A stretch of DNA of 64,000 nt from Roseovarius albus (GCF_900172335.1 NZ_FWFX01000006.1:124001-188000), one strand, 5' to 3'. Positions 8,174-17,549 are shown, counted from the stretch's first letter. Program-made: numbers and translations. Notes: generated by a model not told the origin, from the letters alone.

Positions 8174-9445
8174 TTATCCACTTATGGCGGTTAGATTGAA
8201 CTGGATTTTCACACCAAACCCAAGTGTCCCTTCATCACCGACGCCAGCGCCGATGTTGAAATCACGGCGGTCAACGGCGAGTTCGCCCGCCGCTGTTGCG
8301 GTATCACCGTCAATTTCCAATGTGAACGGCATCTCAACCGGGACCGATTGATCACGGATGGTCAGCGTGCCGCGTGCGATCATCTGATCGCCATCGGCAA
8401 CCAGATCGGCAGTAAATTGCGCGGTGGGGAAGGTGCCAACATCAAAGTAGTCAGCCGCCATGGCTTGATCGGTAACCGCGCCCAAGGATAGGGACGCAAT
8501 GTTGATTTGCACATCGACATTGCCGTGTTTACCTGTCGCATCGGCGGCTTCAGCATAGGTGATGTCTGCAGTCCAATCGGCAAAGCCACCCGTAACGTCC
8601 GATCCAGATTGTTTGACGATGATGTTCAGCGCACCGTCTTGAACCAGCCAGCTGTTGCCTTTGGTGACCGCTTCGGAGGATGTTGCAGTGTCCTCTGACG
8701 TTTGGGGTGCTTCCGTTTCTATCACTTCAATCGTTTCCACGGCATGCGATTGTGGGAACCACCCCAAATAAGCGCCACCGCCCATTGCTGCGGCCCAGAC
8801 CATCAGCGCAGCAACAAAGGGCAGTACGTGGCCGGGTTGTTCCTGAGTCGGTTGGGCGTCGGTCTGGCCGGGTAGCATACGGCGCAGGGTGGCATCGCCG
8901 TCGATCACGTGGTGTTTGATCGCGCCCGCGATGTGCGCGGCCAGTGCACCGATCAGCACCCATTGCAGGATATAGTGCAGCGTGCCGGTGAATTCGGCCA
9001 GATGCTCATCTTTCGGAACAAACGGCAGGTTTTGTCCAAAGGGCCACCAGATCGGGGCGAAGCCAGTTGTTGCGGCGTGGTGGATCCAACCGCTGAGCGG
9101 TACGGCAACGAGCGAGCCGTAAAGCAACCAATGAACAGTTTCTGCTGCCAACGCCTCGGTCTTGTGATTGCCATTGAGTAGCCCGGGTTTGGTTTGCATG
9201 AGCGCCCAAAGGATGCGCGCCAATGCGACGAAGAAAACCGTGACACCGATGGTTTTGTGGAGCGAGAACAAAAGGTAGGCACGAGCAATGTCTGCCTCGG
9301 TCGCGGCAACGCCAGTGGTGATACCATGCGCAACATTATTGGCGATGATCCCAAGCGGAATGGCCGAAACGATAAGGAGGGCCGTCACCCAGTGAAACGA
9401 TTTTGCGACGGACCCGTATGTGGTGGGGCTGTTGTGCCGGGGCAT
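8174..9445 (-). CDS. Cytochrome b561 / YceI domain fusion protein
   Basis: 423 residues in two parts. Residues 1-190 are a cytochrome b561-type membrane domain with four helices (SFHWVTALLIVSAIPLGIIA near 16, LHKTIGVTVFFVALARILWALM, ETVHWLLYGSLVAVPLSGWIHH and LHYILQWVLIGALAAHIAGAIKHH), carrying the paired histidines expected to ligate heme b. A further hydrophobic segment near 205-228 (FVAALMVWAAAMGGGAYLG) leads to an acidic linker and a YceI-like barrel from about 265 to the end, containing DVGTFPTAQF, GTLTIRDQSVPVEMPF and DRRDFNIGAG. The barrel is predicted to sit in the periplasm. In many genomes these two domains are separate genes. Function unproven; electron transfer linked to a lipid or quinone-like ligand is an inference. 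Confidence 0.88.
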   Translation of the reverse strand: MPRHNSPTTYGSVAKSFHWVTALLIVSAIPLGIIANNVAHGITTGVAATEADIARAYLLFSLHKTIGVTVFFVALARILWALMQTKPGLLNGNHKTEALAAETVHWLLYGSLVAVPLSGWIHHAATTGFAPIWWPFGQNLPFVPKDEHLAEFTGTLHYILQWVLIGALAAHIAGAIKHHVIDGDATLRRMLPGQTDAQPTQEQPGHVLPFVAALMVWAAAMGGGAYLGWFPQSHAVETIEVIETEAPQTSEDTATSSEAVTKGNSWLVQDGALNIIVKQSGSDVTGGFADWTADITYAEAADATGKHGNVDVQINIASLSLGAVTDQAMAADYFDVGTFPTAQFTADLVADGDQMIARGTLTIRDQSVPVEMPFTLEIDGDTATAAGELAVDRRDFNIGAGVGDEGTLGFGVKIQFNLTAISG

Positions 9446-9609
9446 TATGGCATCTCTTATTAAGTTATATTTGTCTGAGACCTATCCTATCCAAACGGGA
9501 GAACAATACCAGTTTACGCACAGGGGATGTGCACCGCGACGCTTCGCCGTTGCGTCACGGCGCGCAGCACGGTATCGGATAGGGGACATATCAGGGAGAT
9601 AAGCAGAAT

Positions 9610-10551
9610 ATGGGTCGAGCATTTGTATTTCCGGGGCAGGGTGCACAGACAATTGGCATGGGCAAGGCGCTTGCCGACGCCTATCCGGCAGCGAAAGTGG
9701 TTTTTGACGAAGTTGACGATGCTTTGGGCGAAAAACTGTCCGATCTGATCTGGGAAGGCACGCAAGAAGACCTGACCCTGACACAGAATGCACAGCCTGC
9801 ATTGATGGCAACCTCTTTGGCAACGATGCGTGCATTGGAGGCTGAAGGTGTGACGATCGAGGCCGCTTCGATGGTCGCTGGCCACTCTTTGGGCGAATAT
9901 TCTGCGTTAGCCGCAGCGGGTGCGATCAGCGTGGCTGATACCGCCCGTTTGCTGCGGACACGTGGTAAAGCCATGCAAGAGGCGGTCCCAGTTGGTGTTG
10001 GCGCGATGGCTGCTCTGCTAGGGCTCGATTTTGACGCGGCAAAAGCCGTGGCTGAAGAGGCCGCGATGAGCGAAGTTTGCCAAGCCGCGAATGACAATGA
10101 CCCCGGGCAGGTGGTTGTTTCTGGCCATGCCGATGCGGTGAACCGTGCTGTTGATCTAGCCAAAGAACGTGGTGCAAAGCGCGCGGTGTTGCTGCCGGTG
10201 AGCGCGCCGTTCCATTGTGCCTTGATGGAGCCAGCAGCGACCGTCATGGCGCAGGCACTGGAAGAAGTCGACATCGTAAGCCCGGCTGTGCCACTCGTGG
10301 CCAATGTTGTAGCAGAAGCGATCAGTGGCCCGGCAAAGATCCGCTCCCTATTGGTAGAACAGGTGACTGGGTCAGTCCGCTGGCGTGAATCCGTGATGTT
10401 TATGGCCGCGCATGAGATCACCGAGATCTGGGAGATCGGTGCTGGTAAAGCCCTGAGTGGGATGGTGCGTCGGATTGATCGCACTCTGGCTTGCCGCAAC
10501 ATGGGAACACCGGATGAAGTCAAAGCTGCGGCAGAAGCGCTGCAGGCTTAA
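9610..10551 (+). CDS. fabD: Malonyl-CoA:ACP transacylase
   Basis: 313 residues, typical. It moves malonyl groups from CoA to ACP for fatty acid synthesis. The oxyanion motif FPGQGAQ is at residues 7-13, the nucleophile is Ser93 in GHSLGEYSAL, and the catalytic His lies in PVSAPFHCALM. The following genes are fabG and acpP, then fabF after a hisA-like gene, so this is the fatty acid elongation gene cluster. GGGAG lies 11 bases before the ATG. Confidence 0.97.
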   Translation: MGRAFVFPGQGAQTIGMGKALADAYPAAKVVFDEVDDALGEKLSDLIWEGTQEDLTLTQNAQPALMATSLATMRALEAEGVTIEAASMVAGHSLGEYSALAAAGAISVADTARLLRTRGKAMQEAVPVGVGAMAALLGLDFDAAKAVAEEAAMSEVCQAANDNDPGQVVVSGHADAVNRAVDLAKERGAKRAVLLPVSAPFHCALMEPAATVMAQALEEVDIVSPAVPLVANVVAEAISGPAKIRSLLVEQVTGSVRWRESVMFMAAHEITEIWEIGAGKALSGMVRRIDRTLACRNMGTPDEVKAAAEALQA

Positions 10552-10615
10552 GAATTCATTGAGTTGATGAGATGCTGGCAAGCTTTGGGTTTGCCGAAGA
10601 AAAAGGAATAAAATC

Positions 10616-11353
10616 ATGTTTGACCTGACTGGTAAAACAGCCCTGATCACGGGCGCATCGGGTGGTATTGGCGGCGCGATTGCCAAGGCATTGCATGGCG
10701 CTGGAGCAACCGTGGGCCTGAGCGGCACACGTGTTGAACCATTGGAATCGCTGGCGGCTGAGTTGGGTGACCGCGCGCATGTGCTGCCTTGCAATCTGGG
10801 TGATCCAGAGGCGGTGGATGCCCTGACCAAAGATGCGGCGGCTGCGATGGGCGGGCTGGATATTCTGGTGAACAACGCCGGTATCACACGCGACCAGATT
10901 TTCATGCGCATGTCGGATGATGAATGGCAGAACGTGCTGGATGTGAACTTGACCTCAACCATGCGGTTGTGCCGGGGTGTTATGCGCCCGATGATGAAGG
11001 CACGCTGGGGCCGGATCATCAACATCGGATCGATTGTGGGATCAACCGGTAACCCCGGTCAGGTGAATTATGCCGCGTCTAAGGCGGGGATGGTCGGACT
11101 GACCAAATCCATTGCCTATGAGGTCGCCAGTCGCGGTATAACTGCCAACGTCGTGTCGCCGGGCTTCATCGCTACCGCGATGACCGACAAGCTGAACGAT
11201 GAACAAAAGGCCGCCATCAACGGTAAAATCCCGGCGGCCCGTATGGGTGCACCCGAAGAAATTGCTGCGGCTGTCTTGTATCTGGCCAGCCCGGAAGCCG
11301 GTTACGTGACGGGATCGAACCTGCACGTCAATGGCGGCATGGCGATGCTGTAA
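10616..11353 (+). CDS. fabG: 3-oxoacyl-ACP reductase
   Basis: 245 residues. A classical short-chain dehydrogenase: NADPH-binding TGASGGIG at 13-20, NNAG at 86-89, and the catalytic set Ser139, Tyr152 and Lys156 in NYAASKAG. It ends with VTGSNLHVNGGMAML, typical of FabG. It lies 64 bases after fabD, with AAGGAA ahead of the ATG, and before acpP; it reduces 3-oxoacyl-ACP in elongation. Confidence 0.96.
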   Translation: MFDLTGKTALITGASGGIGGAIAKALHGAGATVGLSGTRVEPLESLAAELGDRAHVLPCNLGDPEAVDALTKDAAAAMGGLDILVNNAGITRDQIFMRMSDDEWQNVLDVNLTSTMRLCRGVMRPMMKARWGRIINIGSIVGSTGNPGQVNYAASKAGMVGLTKSIAYEVASRGITANVVSPGFIATAMTDKLNDEQKAAINGKIPAARMGAPEEIAAAVLYLASPEAGYVTGSNLHVNGGMAML

Positions 11354-11588
11354 TTATGCGGGGGGCTTGCAATTTTTTGCAGGTGCCCCACTTTGTGAAA
11401 ACGTTTGCCATTAGCGCGGCATGTGATATAGGCGGCGCAGACTCGTTGACGCAGGAGGAATTTCTGAGTTGGCGACCCGTGTAAACGGACAGAATGAACC
11501 GCCCGGAGGGGCAAAACCAACGCCGTATCCCGGCACGAGCAGGGGCGGACCTGAGGCCACAGGCCTGACAAAAGATGAGGAAAATGAC

Positions 11589-11822
11589 ATGAGCGATATC
11601 GCAGACCGCGTAAAGAAAATCGTTGTTGAGCACCTGGGTGTGGAAGAGGACAAAGTTGTAGAGAATGCCTCTTTCATCGATGATCTGGGCGCAGACAGCC
11701 TTGACACGGTCGAGCTGGTCATGGCCTTTGAAGAAGAATTTGGTATCGAAATTCCTGACGACGCCGCAGAAACCATTCAATCCTTTGGCGATGCAGTAAA
11801 ATTCATCACCGAAGCGTCTTAA
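11589..11822 (+). CDS. acpP: Acyl carrier protein
   Basis: 77 residues, acidic. The phosphopantetheine attachment Ser37 lies in [19 protein letters not shown], the universal ACP motif. The ATG at 11589 has GAGG eight bases upstream. The frame is open for another 40 codons back to a TTG at 11469, and a second, strong AGGAGG (11454-11459) precedes that TTG, so a minor extended or separately initiated product is conceivable; the ACP family itself starts at 11589. A terminator follows. Confidence 0.96.
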   Translation: MSDIADRVKKIVVEHLGVEEDKVVENASFIDDLGADSLDTVELVMAFEEEFGIEIPDDAAETIQSFGDAVKFITEAS

Positions 11823-11850
11823 TACACTTCACATTTATGAAATGCAGGAT

Positions 11851-11880
11851 GGCTCCGATTATTCGGGGCCTTTCTTTTTT
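11851..11880 (+). terminator. Rho-independent terminator of acpP
   Basis: GGCTCCGA, loop TTAT, TCGGGGCC, followed by TTTCTTTTTT. It lies 29 bases after the acpP stop. Confidence 0.92.
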
Positions 11881-12008
11881 CTGCAATCTATGACGTAATC
11901 GGGGCGTTAATTGCCGATTTGGTAAAATCGTTTTTTCGAACTACACTTAAAAGACACAGAACTCTGTCATTCAAAGCAGAGCGGAGTTGATAGAAAGGGC
12001 GCCTCATC

Positions 12009-12752
12009 ATGATCATCTATCCGACAATAGAACTTCACAATGGCAAGTGTGTTTCACTGACACGCGGTCGGCTGGAAGAACCAGTCATTTGGCACGTCGA
12101 TCCAATTGAAACCGCGCGCAAATTTGCGGCGGCAGGTGCGGAATGGATGCATGTCACTGACATAAACGCGTTGGCCTCCGATGGTGATAACTGTGATCTT
12201 ATCGAGGAGATGATCCGTCAGGCGGGAATTCCGATCCAGCTTGGTGGTGGTTTCCGCGCCCGTGAGGGTGTTGCACGTTGGATTGACAAAGGGGCCGGCC
12301 GAATTGTTCTTGGTACAATGGCCGCACGCGAGCCTGAATGGGTTAAAGAGATGGCACGTTCGCACCCTGACCAAATCGTTTTGGCCGTTGATGTGTTTGA
12401 AGGTGCCGTAATGACTGAAGGTTGGCGCACGCAGAGCGCTTTTGACCCGGAGGATTTTATAAAGGCGTTTGAAGACGTTCCATTGGCTGGTGTTATTGTG
12501 ACCGATATTGATGCCGACATAGAGGACCAGGATGCAAGCCTGGGTGTCATCACCAATCTCGCGGCGAAAACGCGCCATCAGGTGATTGCGCGCGGGACAG
12601 TGCGCAATGTTGATGATGTTGCTCGTCTGAAGTATGTTCATAACATTTCGGGAACGCTGATTGGTAAAGCGATCCTTTCGAAGGATATCGATCTGGAAGA
12701 GGCGCTTCTAACTGGTCGTGCCGAACCAGAACCGGTTGCCGAGTTCCAATAA
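12009..12752 (+). CDS. HisA-like TIM-barrel protein, divergent
   Basis: 247 residues, aligned throughout with HisA (ProFAR isomerase), a (beta/alpha)8 enzyme of histidine synthesis. However, the general-acid/base Asp near position 8 is Glu (YPTIELHNG, normally PAIDLxxG). The second catalytic Asp is kept (LAVDVFEG, Asp128) and Thr165 is present in VTDI. The usual RDG after TDI and the SGG phosphate-binding loop are altered (TDIDADIEDQD; IARGTV). The N-terminal phosphate loop IQLGGGFR is intact. It sits between acpP and fabF, not in a his operon, and has its own terminator-flanked unit. It is probably a HisA paralogue with changed activity; true HisA function is possible but less likely. Confidence 0.75.
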   Translation: MIIYPTIELHNGKCVSLTRGRLEEPVIWHVDPIETARKFAAAGAEWMHVTDINALASDGDNCDLIEEMIRQAGIPIQLGGGFRAREGVARWIDKGAGRIVLGTMAAREPEWVKEMARSHPDQIVLAVDVFEGAVMTEGWRTQSAFDPEDFIKAFEDVPLAGVIVTDIDADIEDQDASLGVITNLAAKTRHQVIARGTVRNVDDVARLKYVHNISGTLIGKAILSKDIDLEEALLTGRAEPEPVAEFQ

Positions 12753-12772
12753 ATCCCCCAAATATAACAAAA

Positions 12773-12796
12773 ACGGGCGTGCTTTTGCGCGCCCGT
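12773..12796 (+). terminator. Hairpin after hisA-like gene
   Basis: ACGGGCGTGC, loop TTTT, GCGCGCCCGT: a ten-base stem with one G-T pair, 21 bases after the stop. No T run follows on the plus strand, so it may be a weak or Rho-assisted terminator, or a transcript-end stabiliser. Confidence 0.6.
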
Positions 12797-12868
12797 ACGC
12801 GTTGGACTTGCCCCCGGGGGGCAAGGCAGGATATGAGCAGCGAAAGATTGCGTTGAAAGGACAGTAGG

Positions 12869-14128
12869 ATGCGTCGAGTCGTCGTCACCGGTCTGGGATT
12901 GGTTACCCCTCTTGCCGATGGGGTTGAAGAAAGCTGGAAACGGATTCTGGATGGTCAATCCGGAGCTGGTCCTATCACACGGTTTGATGCATCAAACGTT
13001 GCCACCAAATACGCCTGCGAAGTGCCCTTGGGGGACGGTAGCGAAGGCACCTTCAATGCTGACGACTATATGGCGCCAAAAGAGCGCCGTAAGGTCGATG
13101 ATTTTATCCTCTACGGTATGGCGGCAGCTCAGCAAGCCGTTGAAGACGCTGGCTGGACACCTGAAGACGAAGAGAGCCTGCTGCGTACAGGTGTGATGAT
13201 CGGTTCAGGCATCGGCGGCTTGCGCTCCATTGAGGAAACAACGCTGATCATTCGTGACAAAGGCGTACGCCGGGTTTCCCCATTCTTTATTCCGGGTGCT
13301 CTGATCAATCTGATTTCCGGTCAGGTTGGTATTCGTTATGGCTTCAAAGGTCCGAACCATTCTGTTGTGACGGCCTGTTCGACAGGCGCCCACGCCATTG
13401 GTGATGCGGCGCGGCTGATCCAGTTTGGTGATGCGGACGTCATGGTGGCGGGTGGTGCCGAGGCGGCGATTTGCGAAATCGGGATTGCGGGATTCAACGC
13501 CTGTAAGGCACTGTCAACCAAACGGGCCGATGTCCCGCAGGCGGCAAGCCGCCCTTATGATGAAGATCGTGATGGTTTTGTCATGGGGGAAGGTGCGGGC
13601 ATCGTGGTTCTGGAAGAGCTCGAGCATGCCAAAGCGCGCGGTGCGAAGATTTATGCCGAGATCTTGGGTTACGGCCTGTCGGGTGATGCGTATCACATCA
13701 CGGCGCCGTCTGAAGATGGCGATGGTGGGTTCCGCGCGATGCAGGCAGCATTGGCGCGCGCCGGTATCGAAGCATCTGAGGTGGATTACATCAACGCGCA
13801 CGGTACCAGCACCATGGCGGATACAATTGAGTTAAAAGCTGTTGAGCGTTTGCTGGGCGACAAGGCGAGCCATGCAACAATGAGCTCGACCAAATCCTCT
13901 ACCGGTCACTTGCTGGGAGCAGCCGGTGCAATTGAAGCGATTTTCTCGATACTAGCGATCCGCGATCAAGTTGCACCGCCGACGATCAATCTGGACACTC
14001 CTGTAATTGAGACACCTTTGGACCTGGCACCCAAAGCCAAGCGTGAGCGTGAGATCAATATCGCCATGTCCAACAGCTTTGGCTTCGGCGGAACGAATGC
14101 CAGTCTGTGTGTCGGGAAGTTGCGCTAA
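12869..14128 (+). CDS. fabF: Beta-ketoacyl-ACP synthase II
   Basis: 419 residues. The condensing enzyme of fatty acid elongation. The active-site Cys170 lies in VVTACSTGAHAIG; the two catalytic histidines are in NAHGTSTMADTIE and STGHLLGAAGA. The Lys in SSTKSSTGH and the terminal NSFGFGGTNASL are also conserved. AAAGGACAGTAGG precedes the ATG. The stop TAA shares its last A with the ATG of mltG, so the two are translationally coupled, a common gene pair in Proteobacteria. Confidence 0.97.
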   Translation: MRRVVVTGLGLVTPLADGVEESWKRILDGQSGAGPITRFDASNVATKYACEVPLGDGSEGTFNADDYMAPKERRKVDDFILYGMAAAQQAVEDAGWTPEDEESLLRTGVMIGSGIGGLRSIEETTLIIRDKGVRRVSPFFIPGALINLISGQVGIRYGFKGPNHSVVTACSTGAHAIGDAARLIQFGDADVMVAGGAEAAICEIGIAGFNACKALSTKRADVPQAASRPYDEDRDGFVMGEGAGIVVLEELEHAKARGAKIYAEILGYGLSGDAYHITAPSEDGDGGFRAMQAALARAGIEASEVDYINAHGTSTMADTIELKAVERLLGDKASHATMSSTKSSTGHLLGAAGAIEAIFSILAIRDQVAPPTINLDTPVIETPLDLAPKAKREREINIAMSNSFGFGGTNASLCVGKLR

Positions 14129-15282
14129 TGTGGCGGCATATTGCCTCTAACGCACTGACATGTCTGATTGTTCTGATCTTCTTGATGGCGGGTGTAATCC
14201 TGTGGGGCAAGAACCAGTATGCATCTGAAGGCCCGTTGGCGGATCAGATGTGTCTGCGGGTGGAGCGTGGCCAAACCATGCGGCGGGTGTCGGAAAACCT
14301 CGAAGAGCAGGGCGCGATCTCGAGCGGTACAATCTTTCGTCTCGGTGCGGAGTACACGGATAAAAGTGGTGCTCTGAAAGCGGGTAGCTGGCTGATCCCG
14401 GAAGGGTCCAGCATGGGCGATATCGTGGAACTGGTCACCAAAGGTGGCGCGAGCACATGTGGGACTGAGGTTGTCTATCGAATTGGTGTCACGTCGTTGG
14501 AAACGCTGGTGCGCGAATTGGATACCGAAACCGAAAAGTACGTTGAAGTTGCATCCTTTAATCCTAATGAAGATGAAGCACCCGAGGCCTATACTTCCGT
14601 GCGTGACGAGTCGGATACACGGTATCGGATTGCGGTGGCAGAAGGGGTCACCAGTTGGCAAATTGTTCAGGGTTTGAAAGCCGCTGATGTTCTGGATGGT
14701 GAAGTCGCCGAGATTCCCGGTGAGGGTTGGCTGGCGCCGGATAGTTACGAAGTTCGTCGCGGTGATACCCGAACTGAAGTTCTGCAAGAAATGCAGCAAA
14801 AACAAGAATATATCCTTGCTGAAGCTTGGGGCTCGAAAGCGGATGATGTGCCGCTAGAAGATTCCTATCAGGCGTTGATTTTGGCGTCGATTGTAGAAAA
14901 AGAAACCGGATTGGCCGAAGAGCGTCGCCAAGTGGCGAGCGTTTTTGCTAATCGTCTGAACCGGGGCATGCGTCTACAGACAGACCCGACCGTGATTTAC
15001 GGCATCACTGAAGGCAAGGGCATCTTGGGACGTGGTTTGCGTCAAAGTGAGCTTCGTAAGGGAACGCCCTTTAATACTTACATTATTGAAGGGCTGCCGC
15101 CGACACCGATTGCCAACCCCGGGAGGGCCAGCATAGAGGCCGCAGTCAACCCTGACAGTACAGACTATATCTTCTTCGTGGCTGATGGCACCGGTGGGCA
15201 CGCCTTCGCCAAGACATTGGATGAGCATAACGCCAATGTGGCGGAATGGCGCAAGATCGAAGCCGAGCGTAACAGTCAATAA
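14128..15282 (+). CDS. mltG: Endolytic peptidoglycan transglycosylase MltG
   Basis: 384 residues from the ATG overlapping the fabF stop. One N-terminal membrane helix (CLIVLIFLMAGVILWG) is followed by a LysM-like region and the YceG catalytic domain, with the catalytic Glu in LASIVEKETGLAEERRQVASVFANRLNRGM and the downstream DPTVIYGI and YNTY-like FNTYIIEGLPPTPIANPG. MltG cleaves nascent glycan strands and sets their length at the inner membrane. An in-frame ATG at 14107 lies inside fabF and is unlikely. A perfect palindrome follows the stop. Confidence 0.94.
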   Translation: MWRHIASNALTCLIVLIFLMAGVILWGKNQYASEGPLADQMCLRVERGQTMRRVSENLEEQGAISSGTIFRLGAEYTDKSGALKAGSWLIPEGSSMGDIVELVTKGGASTCGTEVVYRIGVTSLETLVRELDTETEKYVEVASFNPNEDEAPEAYTSVRDESDTRYRIAVAEGVTSWQIVQGLKAADVLDGEVAEIPGEGWLAPDSYEVRRGDTRTEVLQEMQQKQEYILAEAWGSKADDVPLEDSYQALILASIVEKETGLAEERRQVASVFANRLNRGMRLQTDPTVIYGITEGKGILGRGLRQSELRKGTPFNTYIIEGLPPTPIANPGRASIEAAVNPDSTDYIFFVADGTGGHAFAKTLDEHNANVAEWRKIEAERNSQ

Positions 15283-15284
15283 CA

Positions 15285-15313
15285 GGCATTGCGTACATCA
15301 TGTACGCAATGCC
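15285..15313. terminator. Perfect 13-bp palindrome after mltG
   Basis: GGCATTGCGTACA, loop TCA, TGTACGCAATGCC, beginning three bases after the mltG stop and lying before the convergent DMT gene. A strong hairpin without a T run on the plus strand; it probably ends or protects the mltG transcript. Confidence 0.7.
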
Positions 15314-15349
15314 CACTAAAACGCACACAAACCCCTGACGGTTTGATGG

Positions 15350-16282
15350 CTAGCGTTGTTTACGCAAAACCATCAAACCTGCGCTGACGATTAAAACCAT
15401 TCCGAAAATAGATAGCGCATTCGGTAAGAGTGCGAAAAACAGATAGTCCCAAATCACAACGAAGATCAGGTAGCTATATTCAAATGTAGCTACGTTTGAT
15501 GGTGGAGCGGCCTGATATGCGCCAGCAAGCAGCATATAGATGGCAAGCGAGAGACAGGCGAGCAGGAATAGAATCTGCCATTCTGCAACGCCAAGCGATC
15601 CCCATTTTCCAAAAATATATGGGTAGGATTGGGTGAGTACGTCAGTTGGGGGAAAAGCTGTGATTACCAGACTGCCCAAAATACCTGCTGCCATCATAAC
15701 GAGGTTGAGCGAGAGAGCCACTGCTGAAAGCGGGACGTCATGGCATTTTACCCGTGTCGTGATGTGGGCCAGTGCGTAGAAGGTGGCACCAATCAGGGGC
15801 AGGATGGCCCAGTAGGAAAACGCATCGGTACCGGGTTGCAGCAACATCACTACCCCGAGGAAACCGATCAACACTGCAAACCAGCCGCGCGGGCCAACAG
15901 GTTCGACAATCACATAGGCGGAGAGCAATGTCACGAAGATGGGAGCGACATAATTTGCCGCCCCAACAGTCGATAAATTGAGAAAGGGCAGGGCGGCATA
16001 AAAGGCGAGGAAGGTCGATGCCAGAAAGAGGGAGCGAAGCATCACCCACCTCTGCAAAGCGAGGCGAAGAACATTTCTATGCACGCCACGACACCATGCC
16101 ACGGCATAAAGAAGGGGGAGCATCAGCACCCCGCGCAGGGCGAAGATTTGCCACAGCGTCAGTTGCGTGCTGTATAGTTTGATCACCAAATCCTGCAGCG
16201 AAATACTGAATGCAGCTGCGATGACCAAGGTAATTCCACGGCTCAGATTTTGGGGGCGATTGGATAAATCTGTGAGGCTCAC
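15350..16282 (-). CDS. DMT-superfamily (EamA) transporter
   Basis: 310 residues and about ten hydrophobic segments in two EamA repeats. The first repeat has RGITLVIAAAFSISLQDLVIKLYS and FALRGVLMLPLLYAVAWC; the second has YWAILPLIGATFYALAHITTRVKC. Such proteins export metabolites or amino acids across the inner membrane; the substrate cannot be told. A LysR regulator starts 103 bases away in the opposite direction and is the obvious candidate regulator. Confidence 0.88.
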   Translation of the reverse strand: MSLTDLSNRPQNLSRGITLVIAAAFSISLQDLVIKLYSTQLTLWQIFALRGVLMLPLLYAVAWCRGVHRNVLRLALQRWVMLRSLFLASTFLAFYAALPFLNLSTVGAANYVAPIFVTLLSAYVIVEPVGPRGWFAVLIGFLGVVMLLQPGTDAFSYWAILPLIGATFYALAHITTRVKCHDVPLSAVALSLNLVMMAAGILGSLVITAFPPTDVLTQSYPYIFGKWGSLGVAEWQILFLLACLSLAIYMLLAGAYQAAPPSNVATFEYSYLIFVVIWDYLFFALLPNALSIFGMVLIVSAGLMVLRKQR

Positions 16283-16385
16283 GGCATAGACCTGTGTGTG
16301 ACTAAAGTATGTGCCTCATGTTATTTGAGTGCCGGTATTTGAATAGACATTGAATTATAATCAAACTCATTAGTAAAATTAAATA

Positions 16386-17291
16386 ATGGACCGTGCTCCA
16401 ATTCAGGGAATCGAAGTCTTTCTGACGATTGTTCAGGAAGGATCTTTGCGTGCCGCAGCTCGGGCACTTGGGGTTGGACCGCCAGCCGTGAGCCTGCAAC
16501 TCAAAGCGCTGGAGGAGAAAATGGGCGTTGGCCTGATTATCCGGACAACGCGCAGAATTGAACTGACAGAAGCCGGGCGAATTTTGTTCGAAGCGGCGGC
16601 TCCGGCCTATCGGGACATGACCTATGCGGTGAAAAAGACCAAGGAACTGGGGACATCAACCACCGGCACCTTGCGCCTGAGCCTGTCTCGTGGCGCTTAC
16701 ATGACGGCACTTGCACCGGTGTTGGAGCAATTTCTGGCGGATTATCCGGGAATCAAGCTGGACCTGTCGTGGAATGAAGAATTGGTGGATATTAACCGCG
16801 CAGGGTTTCATGCAGGCATTCGGCTGGGAGAATCCCTGGCACCCGACATGGTGGCCGTGCGGATCACACATCCGCTTGATTTGGTATTCTTTGCAGCACC
16901 GTCTTACATTGAAAAACATGGTTGTCCTGCACATCCCCGCGATCTGCTGAAGCATCAATGCATTCGGTATAAATTGCCTACCGCGAACCAGTTGGCAGAG
17001 TGGCGGTTTGTCGAGGAAGGACAGGAAAAACTGATTGATCCATCTGGCAGGATTATCTTTGATCAGGTCGCAGGCGTGACTCAAGCAGCCAGCGAAGGAC
17101 ATGGCATAGGTTTTTCCTTGCGTGCGACCATGCAAGATCATTTGGAAGCTGGGCGGCTTGAGACAATTCTGGATAAGTATAGACGCGATCTGCCGCCATT
17201 TTACCTGTACTACCCAGAGCAGAACAGACGGTTAGAGTGTTTGCGTTTGCTGAAGGATGCTCTCGTTTCTTGGAGAGACAGATCGGTATAG
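16386..17291 (+). CDS. LysR-family transcriptional regulator
   Basis: 301 residues. The N-terminal winged helix-turn-helix (about 1-60) has IQGIEVFLTIVQEGSLRAAARALGVGPPAVSLQLKALEEKMG, followed by a type 2 periplasmic-binding-like effector domain with TTGTLRLSLSRGAYMTALAPVLEQFLADYPGIKLD. It is divergent from the DMT transporter gene, with a 103-base shared AT-rich control region, which suggests it governs that transporter. Inducer unknown. Confidence 0.92.
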   Translation: MDRAPIQGIEVFLTIVQEGSLRAAARALGVGPPAVSLQLKALEEKMGVGLIIRTTRRIELTEAGRILFEAAAPAYRDMTYAVKKTKELGTSTTGTLRLSLSRGAYMTALAPVLEQFLADYPGIKLDLSWNEELVDINRAGFHAGIRLGESLAPDMVAVRITHPLDLVFFAAPSYIEKHGCPAHPRDLLKHQCIRYKLPTANQLAEWRFVEEGQEKLIDPSGRIIFDQVAGVTQAASEGHGIGFSLRATMQDHLEAGRLETILDKYRRDLPPFYLYYPEQNRRLECLRLLKDALVSWRDRSV

Positions 17292-17549
17292 AATAGCGTC
17301 TGAAAAAGGAATATTGATCCGAATTTGCCTTGTGATCGTAAACAACATAGTCTGATAGTGGTCTGGATATGTACGGTATTCTTGCTTATCCAGATGAAGT
17401 TGCGAGATTTTTTGAGTTTTGAGTAAAAAAGACTGTATCTTATGTCTGATTTGTACATATTGTGGTTGTGCGAACAGATTACGCCGGACGCTCGCCATCT
17501 CAGGAGGGCGTCTGTTTTTGAGAACCTGACTAATTCTATGGGGAGAAAC

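Noticed and set aside
9681-10523. 280-codon open frame on the minus strand
   Set aside because: It lies fully antisense to fabD, whose protein motifs are complete. The translation is rich in Ser/Ala/Thr as expected from an antisense frame of a GC-rich gene.
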